From Schizophyllum amplum (taxonomy: Eukaryota > Basidiomycota > Agaricomycetes > Agaricales > Schizophyllaceae), in assembly GCA_007026445.1 (NCBI GenBank), contig VDMD01000005.1:992001-1056000 (forward strand): a stretch of 64,000 nucleotides of DNA, in the 5' to 3' direction. Each line of letters opens with the position of its first letter. Within the stretch, counting starts at the first letter, position 1. The notes beneath the pieces are model-generated. The model had not been told where the DNA came from. It searched no databases and saw nothing but the letters and a program-made list of their open reading frames with translations. Positions 22,000 to 34,371 of this stretch are shown piece by piece. A program made the translations under genes and the position numbers.

Positions 22000-23060
22000 C
22001 CCGTCTGCCGTCCTTTGGGCCTGGGAGCAGAGTGCTTCTGGAGAAGAAAGATAATGAGCTATGGTGGACGGTGGGGGTTCGGGACAAGCTGCGCACCGAC
22101 GGACATGGCGACAGCGTGCGTGACTTGATGGTTATATTGGGTACCTTTCAAGTACGCTTCAGATTGAGATAACGGCGGCGGAAGGTCGTTTTCGGGGTGA
22201 TCAGGCCATAGATTCTGCGCGCGGCATGAAGGCAGGAGGAGGAGGATGTAATGTGGGAAATTCTGCCTCTTTCGGCTTAGGGGGTCCTCAGGGGCCAAAG
22301 GGGCTTGTTCGTTTTCGCTGGATCTTGGACTTCACGAACGCTCAGCGCTCAGCGCTCAGTGCTCATGCGCATTCATTGGAAATCCTGGGATATGCACATA
22401 ATTGTTGGAAACCAGGGAGAATGCGCGACGACAGATGGTAGAACACAAATTCCGACGTTTACTCTTGTACGTGAACACATCTTGAACCATCACCTCGATG
22501 CATGATTGACATGCAAAACGCCCGAACGTGGACGTATCTTGCAAGAATTCTAACTGGCCCATCTTGTATGGTCGGCCCAAGCAAGGACGACAGGGCATCC
22601 ACTTCCATGAACATTGAGAACAACCCCTTCGATTCTTCGTTCCACGACTTACCGCTTCAAGCAAAGTGGAATAAAAAACGTGCAAAGGCAGCTGAGCACA
22701 TGGGTCTACACCAACGAACAGAGAACCCGACGCTGAACTGACATACTTACTTGCCTGTGAATCAAGTCGTCGACCTAAAGCACGCCACCGCGCCTGACAC
22801 CCGTAGCCAGGTTCGTAGTGGCTCGCTAAGGCGCCTATGTAATAGCCTTGTCTCGCCTAAGTCGGAGGCCCAGCAACGTAATTTGAGCCAAGACGAACAG
22901 ACAATGAGAAGATGACGGTTCCGCCGGAAGAGTTGAACACGCGTTACCGTCACCCTCACGTGCAGCACGCGCGCTAATGGCGCTGTCACACAGCGCGTCG
23001 ACGTCGGGACTCGGAACTCGGCATCCTCCTCAGCCTCCCAAGTCTACCTTGCCTCGCATC
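22000..23060. other. Divergent intergenic region, no supported gene
   Basis: About 1 kb between the R3H gene and POLD3, expected to hold both promoters. It includes a short tandem GCTCAGC triplication near 22340. The few open frames have no family resemblance. Confidence 0.5.
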
Positions 23061-25830
23061 ATGACCGCGCCCTCGAAGGCCGCAGACTACATCACGAGGC
23101 AGCTGTACACCCAGAAGAACATTGTGCGTGCATCTTTCAAACCCGATGCGCACCCCTCGTTCACGCCAATGCACAGGTCACCTACCGCTCCCTTAGTCGC
23201 GCGCTCGGGATCCACGTGAACAGCGCGAAGAAGTGCGTTATTGCGCGTCCTAGAGTTATAACTGCGTTCCTGACACGAAGCTAGTGAACTCGCGCACTAC
23301 CTCGCGAATGGCTCGAAGCAGCCCACCAGGCCCGTGGCGACATACCTCGTCAGTGGCTCGATTGCGCGGGTGCAGAAGTCGGGATACGATGATACCATGG
23401 ACGTCGACGCGCCCCCGGACGAGGAGGACGACGGCTTTAGCGATAGCGACGCGGACGATGCGGAGCAGGCCACCATGATCCTCGCGCGAGACGAGGATTT
23501 GGAAGGTGCGTTTACGTGCGGAGCTCGAATCCCAGTTTAGCTGACAGATAATTCATAGACGTGAAGGCGGAATTCGCCACGATATACTGCGTTCATCTAT
23601 ATAGCCTGTCCCCCGCCCCCATTCATGTGTGTTTGCCATCGCGCTCTCCTCTGCGCGCCTCGAACTGACTGTGACGATCATCATAGGACGCAGGGTTGCT
23701 GACGGCACCAACGGCGGAGGTCGTGCGTAAGATCGACGCGGAGAAGGACCACGCGTTTGCTGAGACGGTGGGCAGGATCATCAGCCCGGCTGTGAAGAAT
23801 GTACGCCTTGTGATTCGTCGACTGCACGGCCCTTCAATGCACTTCCTTCACTACACCCTCCTCCAAGAACCTCATAACTTCACAACTACCACATGTTCCT
23901 CTTCTACCCCTTCCTCCACCCCCGGCGCCCACTAACACACATCACCCAGGCCCCTCCCATCAAAGACCTCGTCGTCACCCCTGCCGCGCCAACAAAGACG
24001 AAGAGCAACCCACGCGCAGCGCCGGGGCTGAAGCCGAAGCTCAAGTTGAAGGAGGAGCCGAAGTTGAAAGCAAAACAGGACGACGTGAAGGATGGCGCGA
24101 AGGACAAGAAGAGCAAAGAGGTCGAGGAGAAAGCGAAGCCGAAGGCTACGGGCAAGATCGAGTTCAAAAAGAACGAGCCCGAGAAGACCAAGGAGTCCGA
24201 CAAGAAGGGGAAGGGCAAAGATGTGGAGACAAAGGAGCCTGCGAAGGAGGACAAGCCGAAGAAGGTAAACTTCTTCGCCGCGCCGTCACTAAAGAAGTCG
24301 GCGATGAAGAAGGCGGCGCCGGCGGAGGAGGAAGAGGAGGAAGAAGAACAGGAAGCGGTGAAGGCGAAGGGTAAGAAGGCGCCCACGGCAAAGAGTGAAG
24401 CTCAGGTGAGTTTGTCCCGGATGTCTGCGCGCTTGAGGATTCTTGTGTGCTCGCCGCTGACTCGAACCCCAGCGTGGTCAGAAACGCAAGTCCGAGACCA
24501 TCATGGTCTCGGACGATGAGAGCGAGGGCGAGGCCAAGGCATCGTCGTCGAAGAAGCCCGTCATCACGAGAGTCGGCCCGCCGATACATAGCAAGAAGCT
24601 CAAGGAAAAGAAAGTGGAGGAGACGAAGGACGATGGGAAGGGTATTAGAGCCAAAGTGGACGCCGCGCAAGCGAAGGCGGCGGATGCTAAAGCTGCAGCG
24701 AAGGCGGCGGACGGCAAAGCCAAGGCTGTAGACCGGTCAGCTAAGGCCAAGGCAACCGACACCAAGCCCCAGGGCGGCCGCCTTCGGAACCGTCGCGTTG
24801 TTGACTCGGACGAGGAGGAGGACGAGGCGCCGGCGAAGACCACGCGAAGGAAAAGCGCGGTCGCTTCGGACGACGAGCGTAGGCGGGAGCTGGAGCAAAT
24901 GATGGATGTGGATGATGGTGCGTTGTTGTGTCTTCATTGTCTTTCAGTAATGCGCTTTGCCCTTCATTTACCCTCATACTTGTCTACCCATTCTCGTGCT
25001 TCATCCCGAAAACCGCCCCCAGCCTTTCCCCCGCTGACACACAACCCGCTTTTTAGACACCGTCATCCACGCCAGCCGCCTCTCAAAGGGAAAACCGCGG
25101 GCGCAGCCCACCGACGACGAAGAGGACGACGACGAGCCGGCGCATGTCCCGGAAACCGAACCCTCTGAAGCTGCCACGTCGGAGCCTGAATCCGAGCCCG
25201 AGCCCGCTCAGCAGGAGTCCGATGCCGAAGACGACGTCGACATGGGCAATGCGCTCGACAAGACCCGGCGAAAGCGGAAGGCGAAGGCGAATGTACCGGT
25301 GGGCCGTAACGGGTTGAAGAAGCGAAAGGTGACGCGATCGCGAATGGCGGTGGACGCGAAGGGGTTTACGGGTGAGTGGATAGTCGGGTTTGTTGTTCTT
25401 GAAGGCGGGCGCGCTGCCGTACTTGCCTGAATCACTACTGCGCAATTGACCGGGATATCGTGCTGACGATTCGTCTGCAGTCACGGAAGACTATTCTTCG
25501 TACGAGTCCGTGGACGAGGACGAGGCGGACGCGCCGTCAGAGGCCGAGGAGCCCAAGCCGAAGGGCAAGGGCAGAGCCAAGGCGAAAACGAAGGCGCAGG
25601 CGGAATCTGAAGATGAAGGCGTCGTTGTGGTGAAGAAGGGGGCGTCGAAAAAGGCGGTGAAGGAAGACAAGGAAGTAAAGAAGGACACCAAGGCAGCGTC
25701 GAAGGAGAAGGCGGCACCAAAGGACGACAAGGCAACGTCGAAACCAAAGGCTGCACCCAAGAAGGCTGCGGCGGCGAAGGAAAAGCAGAAGACCATGATG
25801 AACTTCTTTCAGCCTACGAAGAAGAGTTGA
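23061..25830 (+). CDS. cdc27: DNA polymerase delta subunit 3 (Cdc27/POLD3-like)
   Basis: Accessory subunit of the replicative polymerase delta, binding the small catalytic subunit through its N-terminus and PCNA through its C-terminus. The start is the ATG of MTAPSKAADYITRQLYTQKN, matching family N-termini; an in-frame ATG at 22977 would add 28 residues. Splicing gives VTYRSLSRALGIHVNSAK, ELAHYLANGSKQPTRPVATY and, from a small exon at about 23560-23627, ATIYCVHLYSLSPAPIH, then DAGLLTAPTAEV and GRIISPAVK: the winged-helix N-terminal domain. A long Lys/Ala/Glu-rich disordered region follows, with the conserved VTEDYSSYESVDEDE and finally QKTMMNFF, a canonical PIP box, six residues before the stop. 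About seven exons; the frame is intact throughout. Identification is strong. Confidence 0.9.
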
Positions 25831-26252
25831 CGGATGTCCTGTAGTCCCGTCGAGTATGCCATTCGCATCTTGTCTGGTCCCTTAGTTATTGAGAACCCGG
25901 AGGTGTCCAAGGTGCTGATCAGATCACTGTGGGAGTCTCGAGACATCCAACTGTGTTGACCGCAGTGCACTGGAAGGGGTTGCGGCGATACTCTGCGTCG
26001 ACGACACACAAGCGCACACAACATGTTGAACTTGTTGTACTGCATTGAGAGGCATGAAATGGGTCCATTATGGCCAGCAGACCGGCTCTAGGGTATGATA
26101 CAAAGCAATGCGACATAAACAGGACAGCATGAGGACTGCGAGAGGCGATTATAGGGCGTAACGTATGGTATTGGCTGCCCAGAAATGTGGTGGCGGCTGT
26201 AGATGAAAAGAGCGGTCAGAATGAGAGGATAAGGCGAGTCTGCATACACACC
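25831..26252. other. Convergent 3' flank, nothing seen
   Basis: About 420 bp between the POLD3 stop and the stop of the minus-strand DUF202 gene. It presumably contains both 3' UTRs. No further feature is supported. Confidence 0.5.
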
Positions 26253-26720
26253 TCACAAGATGGTGTCATCGACGAGCAGGGCAATGCAGGTGGCCAGGAC
26301 GACGATAGCAGGGACGCCAATGATCAGGAGGTGTGTCCTGCGCGACTTGAATGTCAGCCCGAGACTACCAAAGCAGAGACACGTACTTGGGTCCCTCAAG
26401 AAAGGGTCGCGAATCTCGGAGGTCCTGGTAGCCTTTGTGGAACTCGACGCCGCCTGCGACAATGGTCATCACGGCCGCGACGAGCTGCACCGTGCCCAAT
26501 GCAACTGAACGCCTGTCGTGCGTTCCAGAGTCCTCGCTGTAGTCTCCTGTCCCCCGAGGGGGACAAGCCTTGCGTGAAGTAGTACAGACCAGGACACGAG
26601 GCCGAGGAGAACGGCGAGCTTGAGGTGGGAGAGAATGTTGCGCTCAAGCATGAGAAAGTCTCGCGTAGTGCTCCCTGTGTTCTCGAGGGGCTCCGAGGTG
26701 AGTCTCTTGAGAGTGGACAT
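26253..26720 (-). CDS. DUF202 (YidH-like) small membrane protein
   Basis: Function unknown; DUF202 also forms the membrane end of yeast VTC proteins. The start MSTLKRLTSEPLENTGST leads into RDFLMLERNILSHLKLAVLL, the family hallmark (RxxLAxERNxLAxxR-like) running into TM1. TM2 is VALGTVQLVAAVMTIVAGGV, followed by FHKGYQDLRDSRPFLEGP, then an intron and TM3 LLIIGVPAIVVLATCIALLV. Length ~140 residues, normal for the family. Between TM1 and TM2 the homology changes frame at the short C/G runs near 26551-26562, explained by one missing base. It is divergent from the gene at 27297, so the 576-bp gap should serve both promoters. Membrane topology is visible; any phosphate or polyphosphate link is only a family analogy. 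Confidence 0.8.
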
Positions 26721-27296
26721 GGTCGTCGTATTGATAGAGACGCGAAGGTCCAAAGAACAGCCCCTTCATCTCTTCGTTCCGAATTATGTGACGGCAACGC
26801 CCTTGGTGGCGCACCGGCTACGGCGGACCGTCGCGACGCGGCAACGTGACCTACTGGCAACCTACTGGACCTTGGCCTTTAGGCTGTCCGACCTCGATTT
26901 CGAGCTCCAAGTCCTTTGTAAATTGGGCATCAAACAAATCAGCCCATGGACGCCTCGGTACAAGGAACAAAGAAAATGTGATAACATCATGGTCACTGTC
27001 AGTGGCAAACTTCGAGTCCTGCGTAAACAGATTTGACCTGATAGACAGGGGGAGAATGCTACTCCTTGAGTTCTTCTAAAGATTGCATGTCGGAAAGGCC
27101 AAGAGAGGCCTAGAGAGAGTGCCGCTCCGATATCTGTGGTGTTGATGAACCTCAGTTCGCGTGGCGTAAATGCACCGTGGGAGTACCTCGGTCACATGAC
27201 GCTTTGGACGTAAAGTTCGGTTTGCTTCCCTCTTGAGTTTCTTCACGACCTCGTTCTCGGCACTTTCTACCCCGTCATCCCGCCAAGCTCGTCGCC
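26721..27296. other. Shared divergent promoter region
   Basis: Lies between two divergent start codons. A C/T-rich stretch precedes the plus-strand start. No gene or repeat is visible. Confidence 0.45.
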
Positions 27297-29817
27297 ATGG
27301 GCTTCCTCAAGCGCCTTTTCAGCAGCAAGAAAAGCAAGAAAACAAACAAGCACGATACGGATGAGGATACCTCACGCTCACCCAGCACAGAACCGGTCCC
27401 GGCGGCGACATTGACGCCCATCATCGAGAGCAACGACAACGACAACAACGACGACAACAACGACGACGACGAACAGGAGGCAGCGGCGAGCCGCCTCTTA
27501 CGGTCTTCCTCTTCGCGCTATCACGTAGTCAGTGAGCTGGACTATGCTTCGCTTCCGCCTTTGCGTGAGTGCTCGTATCCTTGTCCTGGAGTCGTGGCTG
27601 ACGGTGAGTAGCACACCCGATCAACAAGGTTATGCCCCGCCCGGCGTCGTCGGCCAGCATCAACAGCGTCTCGTCCTATCGCAGCACCTACTCAGTCACT
27701 GTCACCCCCGTACCCGGTCCGCGTCACCGACGTTGCCTCCGTCGTGCGCCAGAATCAGCCAGAGAACGACAGCCCGGACAAGGCCTCCCGGCTTCTGCGC
27801 CTCCGCTCCGACCCTCCATCACGAGCCTGCTCGATCTCTACGACGAGCATGGCATATCTCGAATCAGGCTTCTCAGACGGCTCCCCGGAGAAGACAATCT
27901 GTCAGGAACGTGCTCAGGTCCGTCGCAGCGGCTCCACCCTGCGGGACCTCTTGGGCGATGCTACGAAGGACGGCGCGCAGAACCATTCGACGGAGGGTGA
28001 CATCTCCTGGGCGGAACGCTACCTTGGGTACGCGACACATCTCGCTTGTTCTCTCGCAGAAGCTGATATCTTCCAGCGAACGTCAAGACTCGCCGGTCAC
28101 CGCTGCCTCGTCGCCAGAGGTGCTCACGCCCATCAACCCTGACTTCCGCTTCCCCGACCCCAAATTCCGTCTCCCCGACGATCATTCACGACCTCACACT
28201 CCTTCCGACGAACCCTCGTTTTCGCTCTCAGCCTACTACAACACCAGCAACGACAACTCGACCGGTACATACCCAACCATCGACTCCATGAACGTCGAGG
28301 TCAGCGCCTCCGGCGCCCCATCCACGGACGACCACAGCCCCTACGAGAACCCGGATCCCAAGACCCCCCAGCGCGCATCCCAAATATTCGGCTTCATCAC
28401 CGAGAAGCGCAAGTCACAGATCCTAGCCACCGCCGACAAGGACGACCGCCCGCTCCCGCAGCTGCCGAGCTACTTCAGCTCGCCCTCGGACGACGGGCAC
28501 GAGGCGAAGCGGCCGTCGAGCCGCAAAGGCCGCTCGCACTCCGCCGTCTCCTCGTTCTCGAAACGCATCGCGATACCCCACTCCGACGATACCCACAGCA
28601 ACACCACCAACATCATCACCGACATGTTCCGCCGCGTGCACTCTCGCTCGCGCTCGCGCTCCCACTCGCGCCGCCGCACGCAGTCTTCGGGCAAGTCGTC
28701 AATCTCCGACAAGACCTCCGGCTCCTCGAACGCGAACAACAAGCGTACATCCGCCGACAAGCGCACGTCCGCGGACCGGCCGACGACGCCCGGCCGCGAC
28801 CGCACACGCACCATGACGGCGAGCACGCTCGGCAATATCACAATGGACTCGGACGACCCGCCGCAGGTCACGAACGCGCGCAAGGTTAAGGTCATCCTGA
28901 CGGCACCGACGCGGGTCATCGTGACGGCACCGACGCCGGGGCACCCTCACGGCGACGAGACTCCCCAGCCGTCGCGCATCCCGCGCGGGCCGCGGGATCG
29001 CAAGCGGCGGTCGCACGCGAACAATGACCGCGTGTCGCGTCCGAGGCCGTTGACGGAGAGGGCCAGCTCGAGCCACCGCGAGCGCCGGACTTCGAGCTCG
29101 GGCCGCCGTGAGCCTGGCTCTGAACGCCGCGGGGACTCTGACCGTCGCGGTAACACTGATCGTCACGCGCCCAGCCGCGAGCGCCACCCATCGGGCCTCG
29201 AGCATCGTGCGCCCAGCTCCGAGCATCGTCCGTCTGCTTCTGGTCGCCACCCGTCAGGCTCCGAGCGCAGCGTCTCTTCATCCCGTACCGAACGTCGCGC
29301 GTCGGAGACCTTCACCCGTATCCCGGAGCGCAAGCGTGCGCCGGTCCAGCGCATCACCTCTATCGCATCGGACGTGCTGTCGAACACGAGCCTCGTGGAC
29401 GTCGTGCTCGTCGAGCGCCCGCGCAGACAGGATCTCGAGAGCGAGGAGAACGCGCCGATCAAGGCATCTTCGTCGCCGAAGAAGAAATCCGCCCCCGGCT
29501 CGCCGAAGAAGAGCGCGAAGGAGAACATGTACAAGGAAAACGCCCCCGCGTCGCCGAAGAAGTCCGCGCCTCCCTCACCGCAGAAGAAGCTCGGGCTGGC
29601 TGTGCAAGCCGAGCTGCCGTCGACGCCGATGCGCTACTCGCTGCACCGCGCGGCGGTGACGCCCGCGGCGTTCCGGCCGCCCGTCGTCGAGATGCCGTCG
29701 CCGGCGTCGTCGTCGGAGATGTCACCCGTGGGGCGGCAAATCCAGATGAACATACGGCAGGAGAGGATGAAGGCGAGGGATGTGGCTCGGAGCAAGGCGC
29801 CACGCCTAGTGGTGTGA
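27297..29817 (+). CDS. Ser/Arg- and Pro-rich hypothetical protein
   Basis: No recognised domain. The start has a strong context (GCCATGG) and encodes MGFLKRLFSSKKSKKTNK, a possible membrane-targeting basic N-terminus with Gly2. An acidic Asn/Asp run (about residues 44-61) follows. After introns in the 27.57-28.07 kb region a single long frame runs from about 28.08 kb to the stop: VEVSASGAPSTDDHSPYEN, FGFITEKRKSQILATADKD, an RS-rich HSRSRSRSHSRRR segment, degenerate Arg/Ser/His repeats (RREPGSERRGDSDRRG, PSRERHPSG, PSSEHRPSA), and three SPKK motifs in the C-terminal third. The composition suggests a disordered, heavily phosphorylated cortical or nuclear protein. A one-base insertion is likely near 27716. 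The exon structure in the first 700 bp is uncertain. Function not known. Confidence 0.7.
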
Positions 29818-30932
29818 GGCCCGCACTACAGCCTTATATCCCTGGCCATCGCTTTTGCAAGTCCCCCCTTTGCCTCACTCTCCTTCTTCTTCATGATCGA
29901 ACGTTTCCCCTTCCGTCGCCGCGCACTACGCACGTATGGTGATGATATATACGAACTCTAGATGGGTTTCAGTCAGGTGTTGCTCATACCCCTCCTCCCT
30001 TTCCCGGTCCTCTTTATCTCTTGGTTTCTACCCTGCTCTTGCGCTACCTCGCTTTGCCTGCTCTGCCCCTCTCAGACACGTCTGTACCTGCATATGTGAT
30101 ACTGCTGTCTTCGCTCAGTAGTCCACTCCTCAGCGCTCAGCATCCGTTCTCGCACTTCTTTAGTCTCGCCCCTCTTTCAATCCCGAACACTCAAATCTCA
30201 AAAACATTTATCACTTCCCGCGTTGCGTTCGCGCTCTCGCATACATGCATTTCGTCTACGTCTATGTCTATGTCGCTTTGTGTAGGCACTACTGGTATTT
30301 GTCTCGCATATGGTATCTTGTTTATCTTCAATGGTCATATTTATGAACTCTTTACGCTGAGACGACTAGCTACAACCTCGTGTGAGTGCGGCGGAACCTG
30401 CGCTATCCAGTCCTCTTGTTCGTCTCAGTGAGGCTATTACTTACTTACGGTAAGGGACGCGATTTCGAAGCTATAGCTTCGGCATTGCTCGCAGGCACAT
30501 TGACTTGCTGTCAAAGGAGGAAACCATATGCGCGATTCATTGCTGCTATATCCCGCCGAGAATGCTGTCGGCACGGTGCGAGTGAGGGAGAAGAAGACGC
30601 CATCGATCTTGCCGAAGTTCAACTTCGGAGAAACCCGGCGTGTCACGCGGGTATGATTAGATTAGATTACAGGATATGACAGGCTGGCGGACGGTGCGCG
30701 TTCTAGCTCTCGAGTCTCTGAGCTGTTGTGTTGTTGGCAGTGTGGCAGTCTACAAATTCCCGCTCCCTTTTGTAACCCGGAGCTCGTGTTATTTATCGCT
30801 CTCTTCCGTTCCCTTCCATCATCCTCAGTCTCCCCTTCTCTTCCTCTCGCCTGCGCGTCTAACGCATCCCGCTCCTCCTCCGCAATCCGCACCCAGCAGC
30901 AGCACCCAACCCGCCCGACATACCCATCCACG
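29818..30932. other. Intergenic region, no supported gene
   Basis: T/C-rich sequence with short frames of low coding quality. It includes the 3' flank of the previous gene and the leader of the 84-residue microprotein. Nothing else is supported. Confidence 0.5.
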
Positions 30933-31187
30933 ATGCCTCTCGGTCCCACCGCACGCATGCTGCTGCCCTACATGAACTTCACGATCGCCACCGCCGCCCT
31001 CTGCTTCCAGACCACGGTCCTCTACCCCTGGCACCACGAGCTCGACTCGGAGTTCAAGCGGCTGAAGGAGGAGCAGACGCGCATGCTCAAGGAGCTGCAC
31101 GACGCGAAGCTCGAGCGGATCGCGCAGGTGGAGGCGAAGATCATCGCCATCGACCAGAAGCTACGGGAGACCCGCATGAGAGCATGA
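30933..31187 (+). CDS. 84-residue membrane-anchored coiled-coil microprotein
   Basis: A single uninterrupted exon. MPLGPTARMLLPYMNFTIAT opens a short basic/hydrophobic N-terminus with one possible transmembrane helix (MNFTIATAALCFQTTVLYPW). It is followed by a strongly heptad-like charged helix, SEFKRLKEEQTRMLKELHDA then LERIAQVEAKIIAIDQKL. Size and architecture resemble small mitochondrial inner-membrane assembly factors, but I cannot assign a family. Codon use is strongly GC3-biased like its neighbours, which supports a real gene. The ATG follows a CCACG-rich leader; the frame is open upstream, but that part does not look coding. Confidence 0.65.
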   Translation: MPLGPTARMLLPYMNFTIATAALCFQTTVLYPWHHELDSEFKRLKEEQTRMLKELHDAKLERIAQVEAKIIAIDQKLRETRMRA

Positions 31188-31760
31188 GCAGGGGCGCGAC
31201 GCAGGGGAATAGTCGTCGATCGCCACACTGCCGTTGTTCGATAGATACCAGGTGCGATGGATAGATGACTCAGACGCATCGGCTCGAGCTGACGCCTTTG
31301 TGTAGACGGCGCACAGCGCGAGTTTGCTTGCCACGCATCACCCCGTCCATCGTTACCATCCCATCCTGCTTGGGACCGCGTAGGGCCGCGCGCTCGTGCA
31401 ATGCTAGACAGTCGCACACTCGCTTTCGAGCGCCAGCTTTAGATCTATGTATGAGCTCTCATATTTAATCTACACCACCGCCTCCGCGGTACAGGACTTA
31501 CTCAGAACGTAGACGCCGCGCGCGCAGCAAGGACGTGACGTTCAGCGAGTGCTTCATTCTTGGATCCGGATCGCACCAGGTACTCTCTGTCAATTGCACT
31601 CGCATGCTAAGCGCCTTCGCCCAGGCTTGCAAGATATCATCATCGATTGACCGAAGCATACATGAAGCATAGAGTTCCTAGCACCGAGCATAGGTGTACA
31701 CGTAGACTGAAGTCCTTGCCAATAAATAGTGCTGCGCTGCGCTCTGCGAATATACCTTGC
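31188..31760. other. Convergent intergenic region, nothing seen
   Basis: Contains the 3' flanks of the microprotein (plus) and PIF1 (minus). No coding or repeat signal found. Confidence 0.45.
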
Positions 31761-34086
31761 TCAATCCTGAGCATTCACCGTCTCCAAGTTCTTGCTCCAC
31801 TCTATGACCTTGGGATGCACCCGGACCTGCATCATCCTTAGCTGACGTATACAGCACGCAAAAAGTCGAAAACTGACCTTGTTCTCGTCGAAGTTGAGAA
31901 CTTGTAGGCCCTCTAGTGATGTGGCACGCGACAAGGCGACATATGCTTGACCTGTAAAAGGTTCAGTACTAGTGCTCACCACCATGTACAGAACGTACCC
32001 TTCTCGAAGACCTTGCCAAGATCGACCTTGACGCGCGGTAACGTCTGTCCCTGCGATTTATGGATGCTCATCGCCCACGCCAAGATCAGCGGCAGCTGCA
32101 AAGCCAGTCAGTCACCAATCTCTATGCCACGCAACCATGAAGACACGCACCTGCGTTCTGCTAGCCTGTATCTCGCCATTTGGCAGCTCGACCTTGAAGG
32201 TGTCGGGCATGACGAGCATCTCCCGCACCCCGTAAGGGGTCAAGAACTCAACAACTGGGTACCGCTTGTTCGGCACGCCAGCAGTCTGCTGCTGCTTCTT
32301 GGGTGCCCCGGGGCGATTGTTCTTCATCTCCTCGTCGTTGACATCGCCCGAGTACGCCGCCGGGTCAGTGAAGCGCACGACACGCCCCATGCTGCCGTTC
32401 ACAAGTGTCTCATCGTAGTTCTTGATGAGCATGACCTGCGAAAGGCCATAAGCATGAGTCCTGCAGAATAGAGAGGGTGATACTAACCTGCGCCTCCTCC
32501 GAAGAACAAGATCTCGAGGACACATGAAATTGTTCAGCAGCTTTTCCCTCTGCTCTCCTTGCAGAACACCGCTGTCCACTGCGCGGAAGGTCAAGGGTTC
32601 GGCTCTCAGGTGATCCATGCGCCGCCGATTGGCCATATCGACGTCTTCCCGTCGCGGAAATCTGGTGCAATGGTAAGTACCGAAGCATATATAACGCTAA
32701 GGCGACTCACAGTTCCGTTCCACCAACGCCGTCTTCGTATGTCACAGGACGAGATAACGACTTGAATCTAGCGATAGACCGACTTGTAAGACATCCGAAG
32801 CGCATCTCGTTCAACATATCCACGAATTCTAGATAATGTTCAGCGTGAGGGGCGAGACCACAGAATCGCAGGATTCACCCTGGTCGGTTTGGCGGAAAAC
32901 TTTGGTGAGATTGAAGGTGCGCTTGATGGTCTGCTTCCACAACGTCGCTTCGAAGGCGAACTTCGGCACCCCACCCTTGCACACGGGCGGAAGTTGAAAG
33001 AAGTCTCCAGTGACAATAACCTATAACAATGATCAGCAAGGAGCATGACAATGTGGCTGGTAAGCGCACCTGTATCCCGCCAAAAGGCTCCGGACGCTTG
33101 CGCAGCATTTGTCCAATGCGGGCGAGCTTGTCGAAGAGATCGCCGTCGACCATGGACACTGTCAAAGTTCAGCATGTATGCGAATATAAGTATACAAGAG
33201 CGTACCTTCGTCGATGATCAAGACTTTCGTCCGCAACCAACGATTCAGAGCCTTCTTATTCCGTCGGATTTTCGTGGCAAGGTCTTCTGCAGGCTCAATA
33301 CCTAGCCCGATCCCCCCAAAGGAGTGGATAGTGACGCCCCCGATGTTGCACGCTGCGATACCTGTAGTTGAATTGTGAGATGGAGATCGACGTAGGGATA
33401 TCAGAGCAACGCACCTGTAGAAGCGGTGATAGCGACAGCATCCGTGACTTTCGAATATTTCCTCTTCAGCGCTTTGATGATCTCGCGCAGCAAGACGGAT
33501 TTTCCCGTTCCTAGCGAGGTCACGGTCAGCGAATCGCATGCATATATGCGCCTCTTACGCACCTGCACTGCCGGTATAGAAGATGCTGTTGCCCTCTTCC
33601 ACCAGTTTGAGGATCTGTGTTTGCTCTCCGCTGAGGAATACGCCCGCAAGACTCTTCTTCGAGGTCTTCGGCGCTACCGTGGTTGGGCCGGCCATGCTAC
33701 GCGAGCCAGACGGTCCTTTAGTAGTCGGTAGAGATTTGGCGGCCTCCTTCCGCCAATCTGACGGCAGCTGGCGGGCCTTCTTCGGGGCTGGCTGATCATC
33801 GTCAATGTCTATGATGCTAGGGCGCTTGTTCAGGTTAGTCGCGCTGGGATTAGCATGCAGAGGGCGGGCTGGGCCTTCCGCCGGTCGTCTTGAGTCGTCT
33901 TCCCATCGAGTGCGTCCTGTATATCCTGTAGCCTCTTCGCCCGCTCCTCATCCTTCGTGAGCTTTCTCGGTCCCGCGGCCGGCTGAGGCGGTGGCCAACT
34001 AATCGAGCTCTCTTGGGTCGCTGGCGAGCCGACGAGGAGAATTCGCGTTTGAGCGTTCTAAGTCCTGATTGCGCGGTTTTCGACAT
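31761..34086 (-). CDS. pif1: PIF1-family 5'-3' DNA helicase
   Basis: ATP-dependent helicase acting at telomeres, G-quadruplexes, replication barriers and mitochondrial DNA. The start is the ATG of [18 protein letters not shown] at 34086. After a disordered N-terminus ([19 protein letters not shown]) comes motif [21 protein letters not shown], split by an intron inside the loop, then Ia [15 protein letters not shown]-site [54 protein letters not shown], later [20 protein letters not shown], and the C-terminal [20 protein letters not shown] and [20 protein letters not shown]. About nine introns fit GT-AG. The N-terminal homology crosses frames near 34035 and again near 33870-33905, suggesting one-base errors outside the helicase core. 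The catalytic motifs are complete. Confidence 0.88.
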
Positions 34087-34371
34087 GGTCGGCGACAACA
34101 GCGACTGGAAGCAGGAGAACAAGACGTGCAGAGGCTTCGCGTCCAAACGTACCCTAATTTTCCCACGAATCGCGGTCACGAGGGGCGCGCTTGTCACGTG
34201 ACGCACCACCTCCAAAGTTCGACTGCCAGTGCCAGTTCAACTTTCAAGCCGCAACCCTCCTCAGCTTGGCACTGTCCAAACTCCGTAAGTATGCAGTAGC
34301 TCAAGCTAGTACGCTCGTCAATCATTAGAATATGAGTCGGGGGTGAGTAATATAGACTAGTAGGTATACTT

